Source: DAOUKH01 sp965219875 (GTDB lineage Bacteria; Chloroflexota; Dehalococcoidia; SHYB01). Taken from it: 64,000 nucleotides of DNA. How positions within the stretch are numbered: position 1 is the first letter of the stretch; every line of letters begins with the position of its first letter. Shown here piece by piece: positions 17,762 through 26,748 of the stretch. The stretch covers positions 992,001 through 1,056,000 of the forward strand of contig CBDCOW010000003.1 in assembly GCA_965219875.1 (NCBI GenBank), given 5' to 3'. Below the pieces are notes generated by a model that saw only the letters and a program-made list of their open reading frames with translations, was not told the DNA's origin and did no database searches. The position numbers were made by a program, and so were the translations under genes.

Positions 17762-17799
17762 GAAAAACAAGAAAACGAGACGGATGATGATCCGTCTCG
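17762..17799 (-). terminator. Rho-independent terminator after the DM13 gene
   Basis: A perfect 10-bp stem (17776-17785 with 17790-17799) with a GATG loop, followed on the minus strand by TTTTCTTGTTTTT. It lies about 150 nt beyond the stop of the DM13 gene and upstream of the helicase gene, so it separates the two transcripts. Confidence 0.85.
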
Positions 17800-17952
17800 C
17801 TGCGTGAGTCTATGCCGCGCCAATCAACTGCATCCGCCACCATTCTAACAGACATGCCAAGGACATAGCAGCTTTCGCCGGCGGCACGGCACCATTGCTC
17901 AGCCGTCCAGCCCGGCGGCGGCCTGCAGCCGTCCTCGCCTAGCCCGGCCGGT

Positions 17953-18870
17953 TCAGGCAGATTGAAGGGTGGCGACACTGAAGACGACGGAGAAGGGCTT
18001 GCAGTAGATGACCACGCTATTGAAGACCGACACGTCCACGCCAGCAGGGATCACGTAGTTCTGGTTCCCCCGGTTGCCCTTCAGGTCTCCCAGATCGACG
18101 TACCCGCCCAACTTGACCTCGTCCGACCGGGTCGGGTCCTCGTGGGGCGACAAAATCACGTGGAGAGCCGGGCCATTGGTCACGTCAAGGTTTTCCAGCC
18201 GGAGCAAGTGGCCGCCGCCGGGAGTGCTGAAGATGATTGCTTGACCACTCCCCCGGTGAAAGCTGTCGGCGTCTTTGAAGTTGCCCTGCTTCACCTTCCG
18301 GGCTTCGTCCTGTTGATTGACGTTCGCCATGATGACCGGCTCCATCATGCGGGCGCCCCGTTCTACCATCTCCATGTCGGCCGCGGCGCGGACCATCGTG
18401 AACCCTTCCGTCAGGGCGGCGTGGTCGTCGTCACTCATTACCGTGATAGAACTGCCGGACGCCAGCATCGCCCCGGCGTTTATGGCCGAGGCTCCGGGCA
18501 TATCCTCCCTCATCACCGGGTCGTCAACCATCGCCATCCCGGCCATAGCTCCCTCTACGTCGGCCCGTTCCATTCCCTCGGGCACCACGGCATTGAAGGC
18601 GAAGGGGAACTCTTCCTCCACGGTAACGTTGATGAATAACGGCGATCCAAGCGACCAGCCAACCCAAAGGGTAATAGCCAGCATTGGGACTGAAGCGATG
18701 CCGAAGGCCACGCGATTGCGCCAAATGACCTGATGCCAGCCGCGCCGATAGCCGAAGGCGAGGACTGCGGCGATAAACACCAAAGTGGCGGCCCCGATGA
18801 GCCAACGGTACTCGTAGAGGCTGGCGAACGTGCGTTCAACATCACCGATAGTCGACATTGCACCCTCCAA
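17953..18870 (-). CDS. Membrane-anchored DM13-domain protein
   Basis: 305 residues. Two hydrophobic segments lie near the N-terminus (about 19-37, WLIGAATLVFIAAVLAFGY, and about 55-73). A long acidic, Met-rich middle follows (about 90-195). The C-terminal 100 residues match the DM13 domain: LRLENLDVTNGPALHVILSP, then GYVDLGDLKGNRGNQNYVIP, and VVIYCKPFSVVFSVA with the conserved single Cys. DM13 domains are proposed to take part in extracytoplasmic redox or metal chemistry; the Met-rich middle could bind metal, but that is inference. The transcript ends at the terminator at 17762-17799. Confidence 0.8.
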   Translation of the reverse strand: MEGAMSTIGDVERTFASLYEYRWLIGAATLVFIAAVLAFGYRRGWHQVIWRNRVAFGIASVPMLAITLWVGWSLGSPLFINVTVEEEFPFAFNAVVPEGMERADVEGAMAGMAMVDDPVMREDMPGASAINAGAMLASGSSITVMSDDDHAALTEGFTMVRAAADMEMVERGARMMEPVIMANVNQQDEARKVKQGNFKDADSFHRGSGQAIIFSTPGGGHLLRLENLDVTNGPALHVILSPHEDPTRSDEVKLGGYVDLGDLKGNRGNQNYVIPAGVDVSVFNSVVIYCKPFSVVFSVATLQSA

Positions 18871-19003
18871 GGATCCTCTGCTTTTCGAGCCCAGCCCAGT
18901 CCGGACCTGAGCACTAAGGTACTAGATTCTGCCCAGCTGGTGGACCCGAACTTGGTCAAGACCGGAGATAGGCGTGAGATCGCTAGGATGAATGTGGTCG
19001 ACT

Positions 19004-19804
19004 CTAGCGGGCCTTCCACTCGGCGGGACGCTTTTCAGTGAACGCCAGCGGTCCTTCCTTGGCGTCCTCGGTTTGGCTGATCTGGGCGTAGATCATGTCG
19101 CCGAATTTCTGCGACTCTTCCATCGCCAGACGGCGCCAAAAGTGCATCATCTTCCTTGTCGCCTGGACCGCGAGCGGCGCGTTGGCGGCGATGGCGCCGG
19201 CGATTTCGATTGCCCGCGGCATCAGTCGGTCCGGTGCCGTGACCTCATGGACGAAGCCAATGCGGCGCGCTTCCTCCGCCGACATCGTCTCACCCGTCAG
19301 GGCGTAGTACATGGCCTCGCCGAAATGCGTCACCCTCGCAAAGTGATGAATGCCATAAATGGCAAGAATGCCACGCTTCACTTCGGGCAGGCCGAATGTC
19401 GCCTCCGTCGAGGCGATGCGGATGTCGCAGTCCATCGCCTCCTCCATACCGCCCCCGAGCGCAAGCCCATTGACCGCCGCGATGATGGGCTTGGGGCTTC
19501 GAGAGAAGATGCCCGGCCCCCGGGGCTGGCCCATGTCGGCGCGCTCCCGGCGTTCCCCGGACGAATCCTCCTCGGCGTCTTGATCGCGCTGGGCCATCTC
19601 CTTCAGGTCCGCTCCCGCGGAAAAGGCGCGGCCCGTGCCGGTCACGATGGCCACCCGCATACTGGGGTCCTCATCGAAGTCGTCCATGGCCTCCCGCCGC
19701 TCGGCGATCATCTGCCTCCCGAAGGCGTTGAGACGGTCGGGACGATTCATGGTGAACAGCGCGTAGTGCTCGGCGTCACGCTTCTCGTAGATCCAGTACG
19801 GCAT
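19004..19804 (-). CDS. Enoyl-CoA hydratase/isomerase family protein
   Basis: 266 residues, full crotonase length. Oxyanion-hole segments are GRAFSAGADLKEM (near 58) and NGLALGGGMEEAMDCD (near 113). Both catalytic Glu positions are kept: the GGGMEE Glu and the Glu in FGLPEVKRG. It can therefore be a true hydratase, unlike the relative at 1567. An acidic insert (DQDAEEDSSGERRERAD) follows the first oxyanion segment. It is the last gene of a minus-strand run from the acyl-CoA dehydrogenase through the DUF169 gene, with 19-32 nt gaps, which fits a beta-oxidation-type pathway. Confidence 0.92.
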   Translation of the reverse strand: MPYWIYEKRDAEHYALFTMNRPDRLNAFGRQMIAERREAMDDFDEDPSMRVAIVTGTGRAFSAGADLKEMAQRDQDAEEDSSGERRERADMGQPRGPGIFSRSPKPIIAAVNGLALGGGMEEAMDCDIRIASTEATFGLPEVKRGILAIYGIHHFARVTHFGEAMYYALTGETMSAEEARRIGFVHEVTAPDRLMPRAIEIAGAIAANAPLAVQATRKMMHFWRRLAMEESQKFGDMIYAQISQTEDAKEGPLAFTEKRPAEWKAR

Positions 19805-19823
19805 AGATGGACTCCTCGCGGGG

Positions 19824-20534
19824 CTACTCGGACCGAACGCCCGCGGCCCTTTCGCGATAGTGGCTGTCCAATTGACCGTGGACTTGGCTTACCCGGCCCA
19901 GCTCGGTCACCAGAGAATCAAGCTGGCCGCCGGGGATGGCCATCAACATCAAATCGTCCCCGACGGTTGTGTTGATCCGCATGCCGACGCAGCCGAAAGA
20001 CTGCGACGGCCTGCCCTCAGTGAGGGCTATAGGAACCGCGGCGCAGCCCGGTCTGCCATAGACGCCGGTGGGCGCCGCAGCCCAATTCATGAGCCCGCAG
20101 CTTTCCGCCACGACCATCGCCTGCCGGGGCGTAGCCCACACTAGCGCGAGATCAGGCTCGACGGGGAACCGGCTCAGCGGCCCATAGACGATCCCCGCGG
20201 ACGCTAGGCCGTTCTTCGGTACCTTCTCCACTTCCTCTTCCCGTATGTAGGACGTACCGCACATCATCCCCACGTCCTCCATCAGTCGCCCCATCGTCTC
20301 GTCGGGCAGTGGGAAGCCCATGACCATCGCACCAAGGGGGCAGTTAAAGTGATCGTCAGCGGCGGCGTAGAACACGTCGGTCTCAGCCTCATGCCAGAAG
20401 GCGCAGGTGGAGGGGACCGCCTTGCCAATCCGGGATACCCCTTCCGGCTGCCCTTGCACGAACGCCAGTCCGATCACAGGCTTCGTCAGCGACAATGTAC
20501 GTTCAATGAATCCGGCCGTTTCGCCGTGCTGCAT
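19824..20534 (-). CDS. DUF169 family protein
   Basis: A 236-residue protein matching DUF169 in outline: an early KPVIGLAFVQG strand, STCAFWHEA near residue 43, and a FNCPLGAMVMGF segment near 63 with a conserved Cys. Four further Cys follow (MMCGTSYI, ESCGLMNWA, RPGCAAVPIAL, FGCVGMRI). The biochemical role of the family is unknown; the conserved cysteines might bind metal or thiol ligands. It lies between acyl-CoA dehydrogenase and enoyl-CoA hydratase genes on one strand, so a link to CoA-ester catabolism is likely by context only. Confidence 0.75.
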   Translation of the reverse strand: MQHGETAGFIERTLSLTKPVIGLAFVQGQPEGVSRIGKAVPSTCAFWHEAETDVFYAAADDHFNCPLGAMVMGFPLPDETMGRLMEDVGMMCGTSYIREEEVEKVPKNGLASAGIVYGPLSRFPVEPDLALVWATPRQAMVVAESCGLMNWAAAPTGVYGRPGCAAVPIALTEGRPSQSFGCVGMRINTTVGDDLMLMAIPGGQLDSLVTELGRVSQVHGQLDSHYRERAAGVRSE

Positions 20535-20566
20535 CCTGGACCTCCTTGGAGAAACGATGTTGAGGG

Positions 20567-21739
20567 TTAGCTCCTGGGAAGCCCCAGCCCTCGTGTCGCT
20601 ATGATATTCCGTTGGATCTCAGACGTCCCGCCGTAGACCGTCAAGTACAGCGACCGGCGGTAGCCGCTCTCGATCCTCCCCTCGAGCGGCGCCCGTGGTT
20701 CGCCGCTCCCCATCTGGCCACGTAGTCCGAGCAAACGCATCCCCAGCAGGAAGAGACGCTGCTCCAACTCCGTTCCAAGCAGCTTGACCACCGAGGCCTC
20801 CTGATTGGGAATCAAGCCCTGGCTCTGCTTCCACGCCACGTTGTAGCACATGAGACGGCAGGCCTGGATTTCCGCCGCCATCTCCGCGATTCGATGCCGA
20901 ATGATCGCGTCGTCCCACGTCGCCCCACTCCCGTTTCCCATCGCGCGGTAGTAAGCCGTCAACTCCTCCAAGAAGCGCCTGGCCCGGGCCGGAACGCCGA
21001 CGCCGGAGCGCTCGAAGTCAAGGGAAGCGGCGCCGACGTACCACCCCCGGTTCTTCTCCCCTACGAGGTTCTGCTTGGGGACGCGGACCTCGTCGAACGT
21101 GACGAGGCTCCGGGAGCCGTCGTACATCATGGGGAAGGTGCTGACGGAGATGCCTGGGCTGTCCATTTCCACGAGGAGGAAGCTGATGCCGCGGTGCTTC
21201 GGCGCATTGGGGTCGGTCCGGACCAGCATGAACATCCAATCGGCACCGTTGTGAGCCCCATTCCAGAGCTTGGCACCGGTGACCACGAAGTCGTCGCCAT
21301 CCTCCACGGCGACGGTTTGCAGGGAGGCAAGGTCGGAGCCGGCGTCCGCCTCCGAGTAGCCCTGGGCCCAATCGATGTCCGCGTCGGCGATCTTGTTCAG
21401 AAAGAAAGCCTTCTGCTCGGGCGTTCCATGGATCATCAGGACGGGGGCCAGGATATTGACGCCCATCCCCGTCGCGGGGACGCGGTGATAGGCGGTCTCT
21501 TCGTTGAACACCAACTGGCGCATGTGCGGCGCGGCGCGGCCTCCATATTCCCGGGGCCACGCCATCGTCAGCCACCCTTGCTGCGCCAGTTTCTTCCGGA
21601 ACTGGTGGATGAGGATGGCGTGCTCGGGCTCCTCGGCGTCTACGTCGAGCGCTCGCCAGTCCCAGGGAAGCTCGCGGTCGATGAACGCCGCAAGCTCCGC
21701 TCTGAACGCTTCGTCTTCGTGTGTGAAGAGAAACTCCAT
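20567..21739 (-). CDS. Acyl-CoA dehydrogenase
   Basis: I use ATG at 21739 (MEFLFTHEDEAFRAELAAFI), giving 390 residues; the longer frame to 21802 adds residues without homology. The N-terminal helical domain, the FAD-binding strand GYSEADAGSDLASLQT near 125 and the C-terminal YGGTSEIQRNIIATRGLG are characteristic. It oxidises an acyl-CoA to the enoyl-CoA with FAD and passes electrons to an electron-transfer flavoprotein. It is divergent from the thiolase-like gene at 21873 and heads the run with the DUF169 and hydratase genes. Acyl specificity cannot be told. Confidence 0.93.
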   Translation of the reverse strand: MEFLFTHEDEAFRAELAAFIDRELPWDWRALDVDAEEPEHAILIHQFRKKLAQQGWLTMAWPREYGGRAAPHMRQLVFNEETAYHRVPATGMGVNILAPVLMIHGTPEQKAFFLNKIADADIDWAQGYSEADAGSDLASLQTVAVEDGDDFVVTGAKLWNGAHNGADWMFMLVRTDPNAPKHRGISFLLVEMDSPGISVSTFPMMYDGSRSLVTFDEVRVPKQNLVGEKNRGWYVGAASLDFERSGVGVPARARRFLEELTAYYRAMGNGSGATWDDAIIRHRIAEMAAEIQACRLMCYNVAWKQSQGLIPNQEASVVKLLGTELEQRLFLLGMRLLGLRGQMGSGEPRAPLEGRIESGYRRSLYLTVYGGTSEIQRNIIATRGLGLPRS

Positions 21740-21872
21740 GGTCCCGGTTCGGCGGAGAGATGGTTTCAGCAGGGGGCTGGCAGCGATTCTACACCGCGGC
21801 ATGCCGCCACGTTGTTACCGCGCGGGCTGCGGGCTATACTCGGCTCATCAGGCAGCAGAGCGGCGAGGGAAC

Positions 21873-23036
21873 ATGAGCCTACGGGGCGCGGCCGCGATCG
21901 TCGGCATCGGCGAGCTTCCAACCAGAAGGGACTACCCCGGAAGGTCGGCGTATTCTCTTTGCATTGAGGCCGCGAAACTGGCCATCGACGATGCGGGACT
22001 GCGCCACCAAGATATCGACGGCCTCATCACCTCCGCCGAGGACTTCAGCCCGATTACGCTGGCCGAACGTTTGGGGCTTCGTCCCACCTTCCTGGAAGGA
22101 AGCCACCTCATGGGGGCCAGCGGCGCCCAGTCGATCGGACTCGCCGCCATGGCCGTCAACGCGGGTCTCGCCAATTACGTGCTCTGCGCCTTCGGGGGCG
22201 GCAGGGATCCCGCCTTTGGGCGGGGCGGACACGGGTCCTCCACGAGTATCAGGACGGAATTCGAGAGTCCCTACGGGCCGGTCGTCGCGGCCAACGGCGT
22301 CTACGCGCTGCTCAAACAGCGGCACATGCACCAGTTCGGCTCGACGGACGAGCAGTTCGCCAAGGTCGCCGCCGACCAGCGGTTCAACGCCCTGACCAAC
22401 GAGAACGCAGTGTTCCACGGCAAGCCCATCACGACCGGCGACGTGCTGAACTCCCCAATGGTGTGCGACCCCTTGCATCTGTTGGAATGCGTTATGCCCT
22501 GCGCGGGAGCTTTCGCCTGTGTGGTGACTTCCGCGGAACGGGCTAGGGCGTTGCCCCATCCGCCGGCGTTCGTCCTTGGGGTCGGGTCGCACTCGACACA
22601 CGAGCTCATTTGGCAGAGTCCCGACATCACGACGACTCCCGTCGAGGTATCGGCCCGGAAGGCCTTCGAAATGGCCCGCTACGGCCCGGGGGATGTCCAG
22701 TTCGCCGAACTCTATGACTGATACACGGTCCTCGCGGCCGTGAGCCTCGAAGATGCCGGGTTCTGCGAGAAGGGTGAGGCCGGGGCCTTTTACGAGTCGA
22801 CGGACACGACCTACAAGGGAAGCTTCCCGGTCAACACGGACGGCGGCCAGCTCTCGGGCGGCCAGCTCACCGGCATGGGCGGGGGGTTCCGGCAGGTCGT
22901 CGAAGGTGCGCGCCAGATCATGGGCCGTGGCGGCGAGCGCCAAGTGCCGAAAGCGGACCTCTGCACGATAAACGGCTGAGGCGGCGACGCGAGCGTGATG
23001 TTCACGCTCATGCTCGGATCGGAAGCAGCCGAGTAG
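21873..23036 (+). CDS. Thiolase-like protein (SCP2/Ltp2 type) with two in-frame UGA codons; candidate selenoprotein
   Basis: One frame from ATG 21873 to TAG 23034-23036 gives 387 residues and matches the thiolase-like lipid-transfer family over its whole length, but contains UGA at codon 283 (22719-22721) and codon 369 (22977-22979). Before codon 283 the protein reads VQFAELYD and after it YTVLAAVSLEDAGFCEKGE. This is the NEAF/HDCF fingerprint, where relatives have Cys at the UGA position. After codon 369 the frame goes on with GGDASVMFTLMLGSE, the usual last strand. The N-terminal nucleophile motif is GAS rather than CxS, as in aldolase-type relatives. The true end fits the DUF35 gene starting 7 nt later. 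Either both UGA are decoded (Sec is the obvious option given selA at 41797) or the gene is dead. Confidence 0.8.
22977..23009 (+). promoter_or_regulatory. Candidate bacterial SECIS hairpin behind the second UGA
   Basis: UGA at 22977-22979 is followed by 11 nt and then a perfect 8-bp stem (22991-22998 with 23002-23009) with loop TGT. The loop begins 20 nt after the UGA and has G in its first two bases, which fits the bacterial SECIS model as I remember it. GC-rich coding DNA can give such stems by chance. Confidence 0.35.
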
Positions 23037-23043
23037 GCCGTCG

Positions 23044-23463
23044 ATGAGCGAAGCCGGTTACTCCAAGCCCCTCCCGATACCCGCGGACCCCGAGCTGACC
23101 AGGCCCTTCTGGGAGGCGGCCAAGCGCCACGAGCTACTCATCCCGCGCTGCGGCGAGTGCGGTCGCTTCTTCTTCTACCCCAGGCACGCGTGTCCGAATT
23201 GCCTGTCGTCGGACTGGGAGTGGGCGCCGGTCAGCGGTCGAGGCCGCGTCTACAGCTTCACCTTGGTCCGCCGGCCCGCCGACCCATCTTTCGCGGGCGA
23301 CGTGCCCTACGCCTACGCCGTCGTCGAGCTTGACGAGGGGCCTCGAATGGTAACCGGCATCGTCGACTGCCCGCTCGAGGCCATCGAGATCGACATGCCG
23401 GTCCAAGTCCGGTTCGACGACGTGACCCCCGAGTGGACGCTGGTGAAGTTCGCCCCCGCTTGA
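23044..23463 (+). CDS. DUF35/OB-fold zinc-ribbon protein, partner of the thiolase-like protein
   Basis: 139 residues. The rubredoxin-like zinc ribbon CGECGRFFFYPRHACPNC lies at about residues 38-55, followed by an OB-fold domain (GRGRVYSFTLVRRP, VPYAYAVVELDEGPRM). Such proteins bind acyl-CoA and work in complex with a thiolase-like subunit, as in the ChsH2-Ltp2 aldolase of steroid breakdown. The start is 7 nt after the TAG of the thiolase-like frame, supporting a two-gene operon. It converges on the alpha/beta hydrolase gene, 5 nt apart. Confidence 0.9.
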   Translation: MSEAGYSKPLPIPADPELTRPFWEAAKRHELLIPRCGECGRFFFYPRHACPNCLSSDWEWAPVSGRGRVYSFTLVRRPADPSFAGDVPYAYAVVELDEGPRMVTGIVDCPLEAIEIDMPVQVRFDDVTPEWTLVKFAPA

Positions 23464-23468
23464 GCGCC

Positions 23469-25190
23469 TCACGCCCCTTCGCCGGGCGGGGTGATCGTAA
23501 TCGCACCTTGGGCGGCAAGCCATTCGACCACGTCCGTGGCCACCCTGCGCTCGAAGCCGTCGAACGCGTGGTTGCAATGCTCGTACCAGCGTTGGACCAC
23601 GGCCGGCGAGCGAGCGGCCGCGGCCTCCAGCTCGTGCATGCGGGCGCGGTCGTTGAAGTTGTCCTCGGAGCCGGACAGCAGCATGATCGGCACGTCGACC
23701 TCGGCGATCCTCTTCGAGTGCGCCGCGATGGTCTCGGGGGCCCACATCTCCAGCCAGCAGTCCGCCCGCATCACGATCTGCATCAAGGCGTTATAGGGAT
23801 CGGGGTGCGGCCGCTCGGACCACTCGGCGATGACCTGATCGCCCCGGCCGGCCGCGACGAGCTCTCGCGCCCGCTTCACCGTCGTGGCGTACTTCTCGTC
23901 GCCGAGGCCGCGGCGCATCCAGTCAGCGTGTTCGGCAGTCGGCGCCATGTGGACGTTCGCGACGACCAGCGGATTGTGGAACAGGGCTTGGTGCAGGGTG
24001 ACGGAGATGCTGCCATTGCTGTGCCCGCTCGTGACGATGCGCTGGTAGCCGCGCGAGGCGAGCAATTCCACCCACGCGTCGATGTCCTCGGCGTCCATTC
24101 GCGGCGGGGCGGTCATGCGGCCCTCGGCACCGCTCCGCCGCAGCCCCACACTGAGCGTGGCTAGCCCGTGCTCCGCGTACACCGGCGCCAGCATGGCCGC
24201 GACGTTTCGGAACGGTATGGACCCGATGCCATGCACGTAGATGACGGCGCTATCCGTGGCGCGGCTTTCTTCCGGCATCCAGAGAAGACCTACCAGCGTC
24301 CGCCCGTCCTTGGCCTCGACGGTAACGACGTCAGTTTCGGGGGGCGGACCGGCCGGCGGCGGCACCAACCCGCGAGCCCACTGCGCCAGGGCCTCGCCGA
24401 TGTCGGTCGCCGTCTCCGCTCGGACTGAGCGGACTTCACGGCTCACAGCGGCCCTCTGCGCGAGGGCTTCGGCCCACGCTGAGTCGCCTCCCGCCACCAG
24501 GATCGGAGCCATGATCGTCTCGACGGCCCGGCTGATCTTGGTGTCCGCGGCCTTGCCCCACCAACTGAGAAAGAGGCTGGAGGGCTGGAATATCTTCATC
24601 GTCACGCCGTCCGGGCCGGTGGGTTCGAGGTCGACGTACTCATGCAAGCCGACGCCATAGCGCAGCGCTCGCGCCGCCGCCTCGAGACGTTCCTGGTAGC
24701 GCGCCGCGCCCAAGGCCTCCGAGAGCCAGTCGCCGAGATCATGCGCTGGCCGCACCAGCGCGATACCCTTCACACGAAGATCGGGCCGCCTCGCCGCGAA
24801 ACGCGCCACGCTGAGGGCGCCGACCTCTTCCCCCACCAGAAAGACCTCGGTGAAGCCGAGCGTCGCCATATGGTCTAGGGCGAGCCCAAGATCGGCGCTG
24901 TCGTCTTCTGGACTCGCTACCGCCTGTCCCTCGAGGCCGCGCCGCCGCAGGGCGAAGCTCAGAAAGCCGTACCCTTGCGCGGCCAGAGCCGGCCCCAAGG
25001 CCCTAGGCAGGGGATCGGAGTGATAGCCGCCCCAACGGTGCGCGAAGAGGAACGCCGGGCCTCCCTGACCGCGCATTTGCCCACGCGGCAGGTAGAGCAA
25101 GCCATTGGCGATCGGGAACAGACGCGCCGTCGGAATGACCTCCCGGCTGTTCCAGATGGTAATGGCTTGGACGGTGTAGGCGCCGGCCAT
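23469..25190 (-). CDS. Tandem two-domain alpha/beta hydrolase, first domain degenerate
   Basis: Start ATG 25190, 573 residues, about twice the length of a single alpha/beta hydrolase. The second half (about 300-573) has YVHGIGSIP at the oxyanion side, the nucleophile elbow SGHSNGS, an acid in GSEDNFNDR and a His in CNHAFDGF: a full triad. The first half (about 15-290) is a similar fold (FLFAHRWGGYHSD) but its elbow reads VGEEVGALS, with Glu instead of Ser, so it is probably inactive. No signal peptide. It follows the amidase gene with 2 nt between, so both may act on amide or ester substrates. Confidence 0.82.
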   Translation of the reverse strand: MAGAYTVQAITIWNSREVIPTARLFPIANGLLYLPRGQMRGQGGPAFLFAHRWGGYHSDPLPRALGPALAAQGYGFLSFALRRRGLEGQAVASPEDDSADLGLALDHMATLGFTEVFLVGEEVGALSVARFAARRPDLRVKGIALVRPAHDLGDWLSEALGAARYQERLEAAARALRYGVGLHEYVDLEPTGPDGVTMKIFQPSSLFLSWWGKAADTKISRAVETIMAPILVAGGDSAWAEALAQRAAVSREVRSVRAETATDIGEALAQWARGLVPPPAGPPPETDVVTVEAKDGRTLVGLLWMPEESRATDSAVIYVHGIGSIPFRNVAAMLAPVYAEHGLATLSVGLRRSGAEGRMTAPPRMDAEDIDAWVELLASRGYQRIVTSGHSNGSISVTLHQALFHNPLVVANVHMAPTAEHADWMRRGLGDEKYATTVKRARELVAAGRGDQVIAEWSERPHPDPYNALMQIVMRADCWLEMWAPETIAAHSKRIAEVDVPIMLLSGSEDNFNDRARMHELEAAAARSPAVVQRWYEHCNHAFDGFERRVATDVVEWLAAQGAITITPPGEGA

Positions 25191-25192
25191 GT

Positions 25193-26608
25193 CTAGTCGA
25201 GGCTGGGACGTATTGCCGCCCAGGGCCTGGCCTGCTCGAACGCGGCGGAGACCTGCAGGACTAGGGCATCGGCGCCTCTCGCTCCAACGATCTGCAGCCC
25301 AACGGGCAGGCCCTCCGGGGTGAACCCACACGGCACCGTCGCGGCCGGGTTACCGGCCAGGTTGAACGGGTAGGTGAACGGCGCGAAGCCGCGCCAGGGG
25401 TGCTCCATCGTCCTACCGCCGATCTCCTCGGGGAACTCGCCGTGCGGGAACGCCGTGGCGGCGAGCGTGGGCGTCAGAAGGATGTCGTACCGCTCGAACC
25501 AGTCGTCCATGCGGGCGGTAAATCCTTCGAGGCGGCCCATAGCCAGCGCATACTCCGCGCCCGTGACCGACTTGCCGGCGCCGACCCGGTCTTTGACGTA
25601 GTCGGTCAGTAGGTCACCCTGGGTCTCCAACACCGTCTCGTACATGGAGAAGAGCGCCGATATACCGATGGGCTCGTAGATGTCCCACGGGTCCTGGAAG
25701 GCAAACGGCGGCTCCTCGACCACCGCCCCCAGGCTCTCGAAGGCGCGCGCCGCATCTTCGGCGATTCGCGCGACTTCCTGGTCGACGGCGGCGTACCCCA
25801 AGTCCGGCGACCAGGCCATGACGAGCCCGTCGATGCGGTCGTGCAGGCCCGCCTGATAGTTGGGCGGGCGTTGCCGCAGAGAGATGTTGTAGCGCCGGTC
25901 GTACCCGGCGATGACGCGGAGCAGGAGCGCCGAGTCCTCGACCGTGCGGGAGAGGGGCCCCTGCTGGCCGAAGGCGCTAAACACGGGCCGGGGTCCCGAC
26001 GCCATGGGCACGAGCCCCCTCGAGGGTTTGTAGCCGAAGACGCCGCAGAAGGCGGCCGGGTTGCGGATAGAGCCGGCCATGTCGCCGCCAAGGGCCAGGG
26101 GCCCGAGGCCGGCGGCCACGGCCGTCGCAGCGCCGCCGCTGGACCCTCCCACCGTACGCCCCACGTCCCACGGGTTGTTGCATGGGCCTCCCAGGCGGTT
26201 CTCCGTGGTGCTCCACGCCGCGAACTCGGGGGTGTTGGTCTTCCCCAGGATGATCGCCCCCGCCTGCTTGACGCGCTCCACCACGATGGCGTCCTGGGCG
26301 GGGACGTTGTTCTTGAACAGAAGGGAGCCCATCGTCGTGCGGATGCCCTTGGTGGCCGTCAGGTCTTTGAAGGAAAGCGGGACGCCGTGGAGCAGGCCGG
26401 TCGGTACCTCCCGCATGAGCGCGTCTTCGGCGGCCCGCGCGGCGGCAAGCGCCTCGTCGCCACAGACCGTGAGGTAGGCGTTCAGCTTGGGATTCAGCCG
26501 CTCGATGCGATCAAGGAGCGCCTGCACCGCCTCCACCGGCGAGACTTCCCTCGCGGCGATCATCTTTGCCAGCCGCACTGCGGAAACGAACGCGAACTCC
26601 GGCGCCAT
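25193..26608 (-). CDS. Amidase signature family hydrolase
   Basis: Start ATG 26608, preceded by GGGAGGGA, giving 471 residues; the longer open frame upstream has no family match. The Ser-cisSer-Lys triad is visible: Lys in PLSFKDLTATKG, the first Ser in TVGGSSGGAAT, and the nucleophile Ser in GGDMAGSIRNPAAFCG. The C-terminus PVGLQIVGARGAD is also typical. The family cleaves amides to acid and ammonia (or transfers them, as in GatA, but gatB and gatC are not here). Its operon with a hydrolase and its position beside an Opp-like binding protein suggest a catabolic role. Confidence 0.92.
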   Translation of the reverse strand: MAPEFAFVSAVRLAKMIAAREVSPVEAVQALLDRIERLNPKLNAYLTVCGDEALAAARAAEDALMREVPTGLLHGVPLSFKDLTATKGIRTTMGSLLFKNNVPAQDAIVVERVKQAGAIILGKTNTPEFAAWSTTENRLGGPCNNPWDVGRTVGGSSGGAATAVAAGLGPLALGGDMAGSIRNPAAFCGVFGYKPSRGLVPMASGPRPVFSAFGQQGPLSRTVEDSALLLRVIAGYDRRYNISLRQRPPNYQAGLHDRIDGLVMAWSPDLGYAAVDQEVARIAEDAARAFESLGAVVEEPPFAFQDPWDIYEPIGISALFSMYETVLETQGDLLTDYVKDRVGAGKSVTGAEYALAMGRLEGFTARMDDWFERYDILLTPTLAATAFPHGEFPEEIGGRTMEHPWRGFAPFTYPFNLAGNPAATVPCGFTPEGLPVGLQIVGARGADALVLQVSAAFEQARPWAAIRPSLD

Positions 26609-26748
26609 GCTTCCCTCCCTGGACTCTTGTCCTGCCGCCGGTAGGCCCAACCGCAGCCCGGCTTGCGAATTCCGTTTGTGAAATCTATCGCAGACGTTGA
26701 ATCTGATCGCCGAACTCTGGAAAAAATCCGTTATCCGTAGGCTTTCGC

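Noticed and set aside
17724..17978. 84-residue minus-strand open frame overlapping the DM13 gene end.
   Set aside because: It runs through a clear terminator and has no family resemblance.
22719..22742. Hairpin directly after the first UGA (CACGG with CCGTG, bulged T, inner CC-GG) as a SECIS element.
   Set aside because: Its apical loop starts only about 10 nt after the UGA, shorter than the bacterial SECIS range, so I do not list it as a feature.
21873..23036. UGA reassigned genome-wide to a sense codon.
   Set aside because: TGA is the normal stop of many genes here, including the ATGA and GTGA overlaps of tightly coupled operons.
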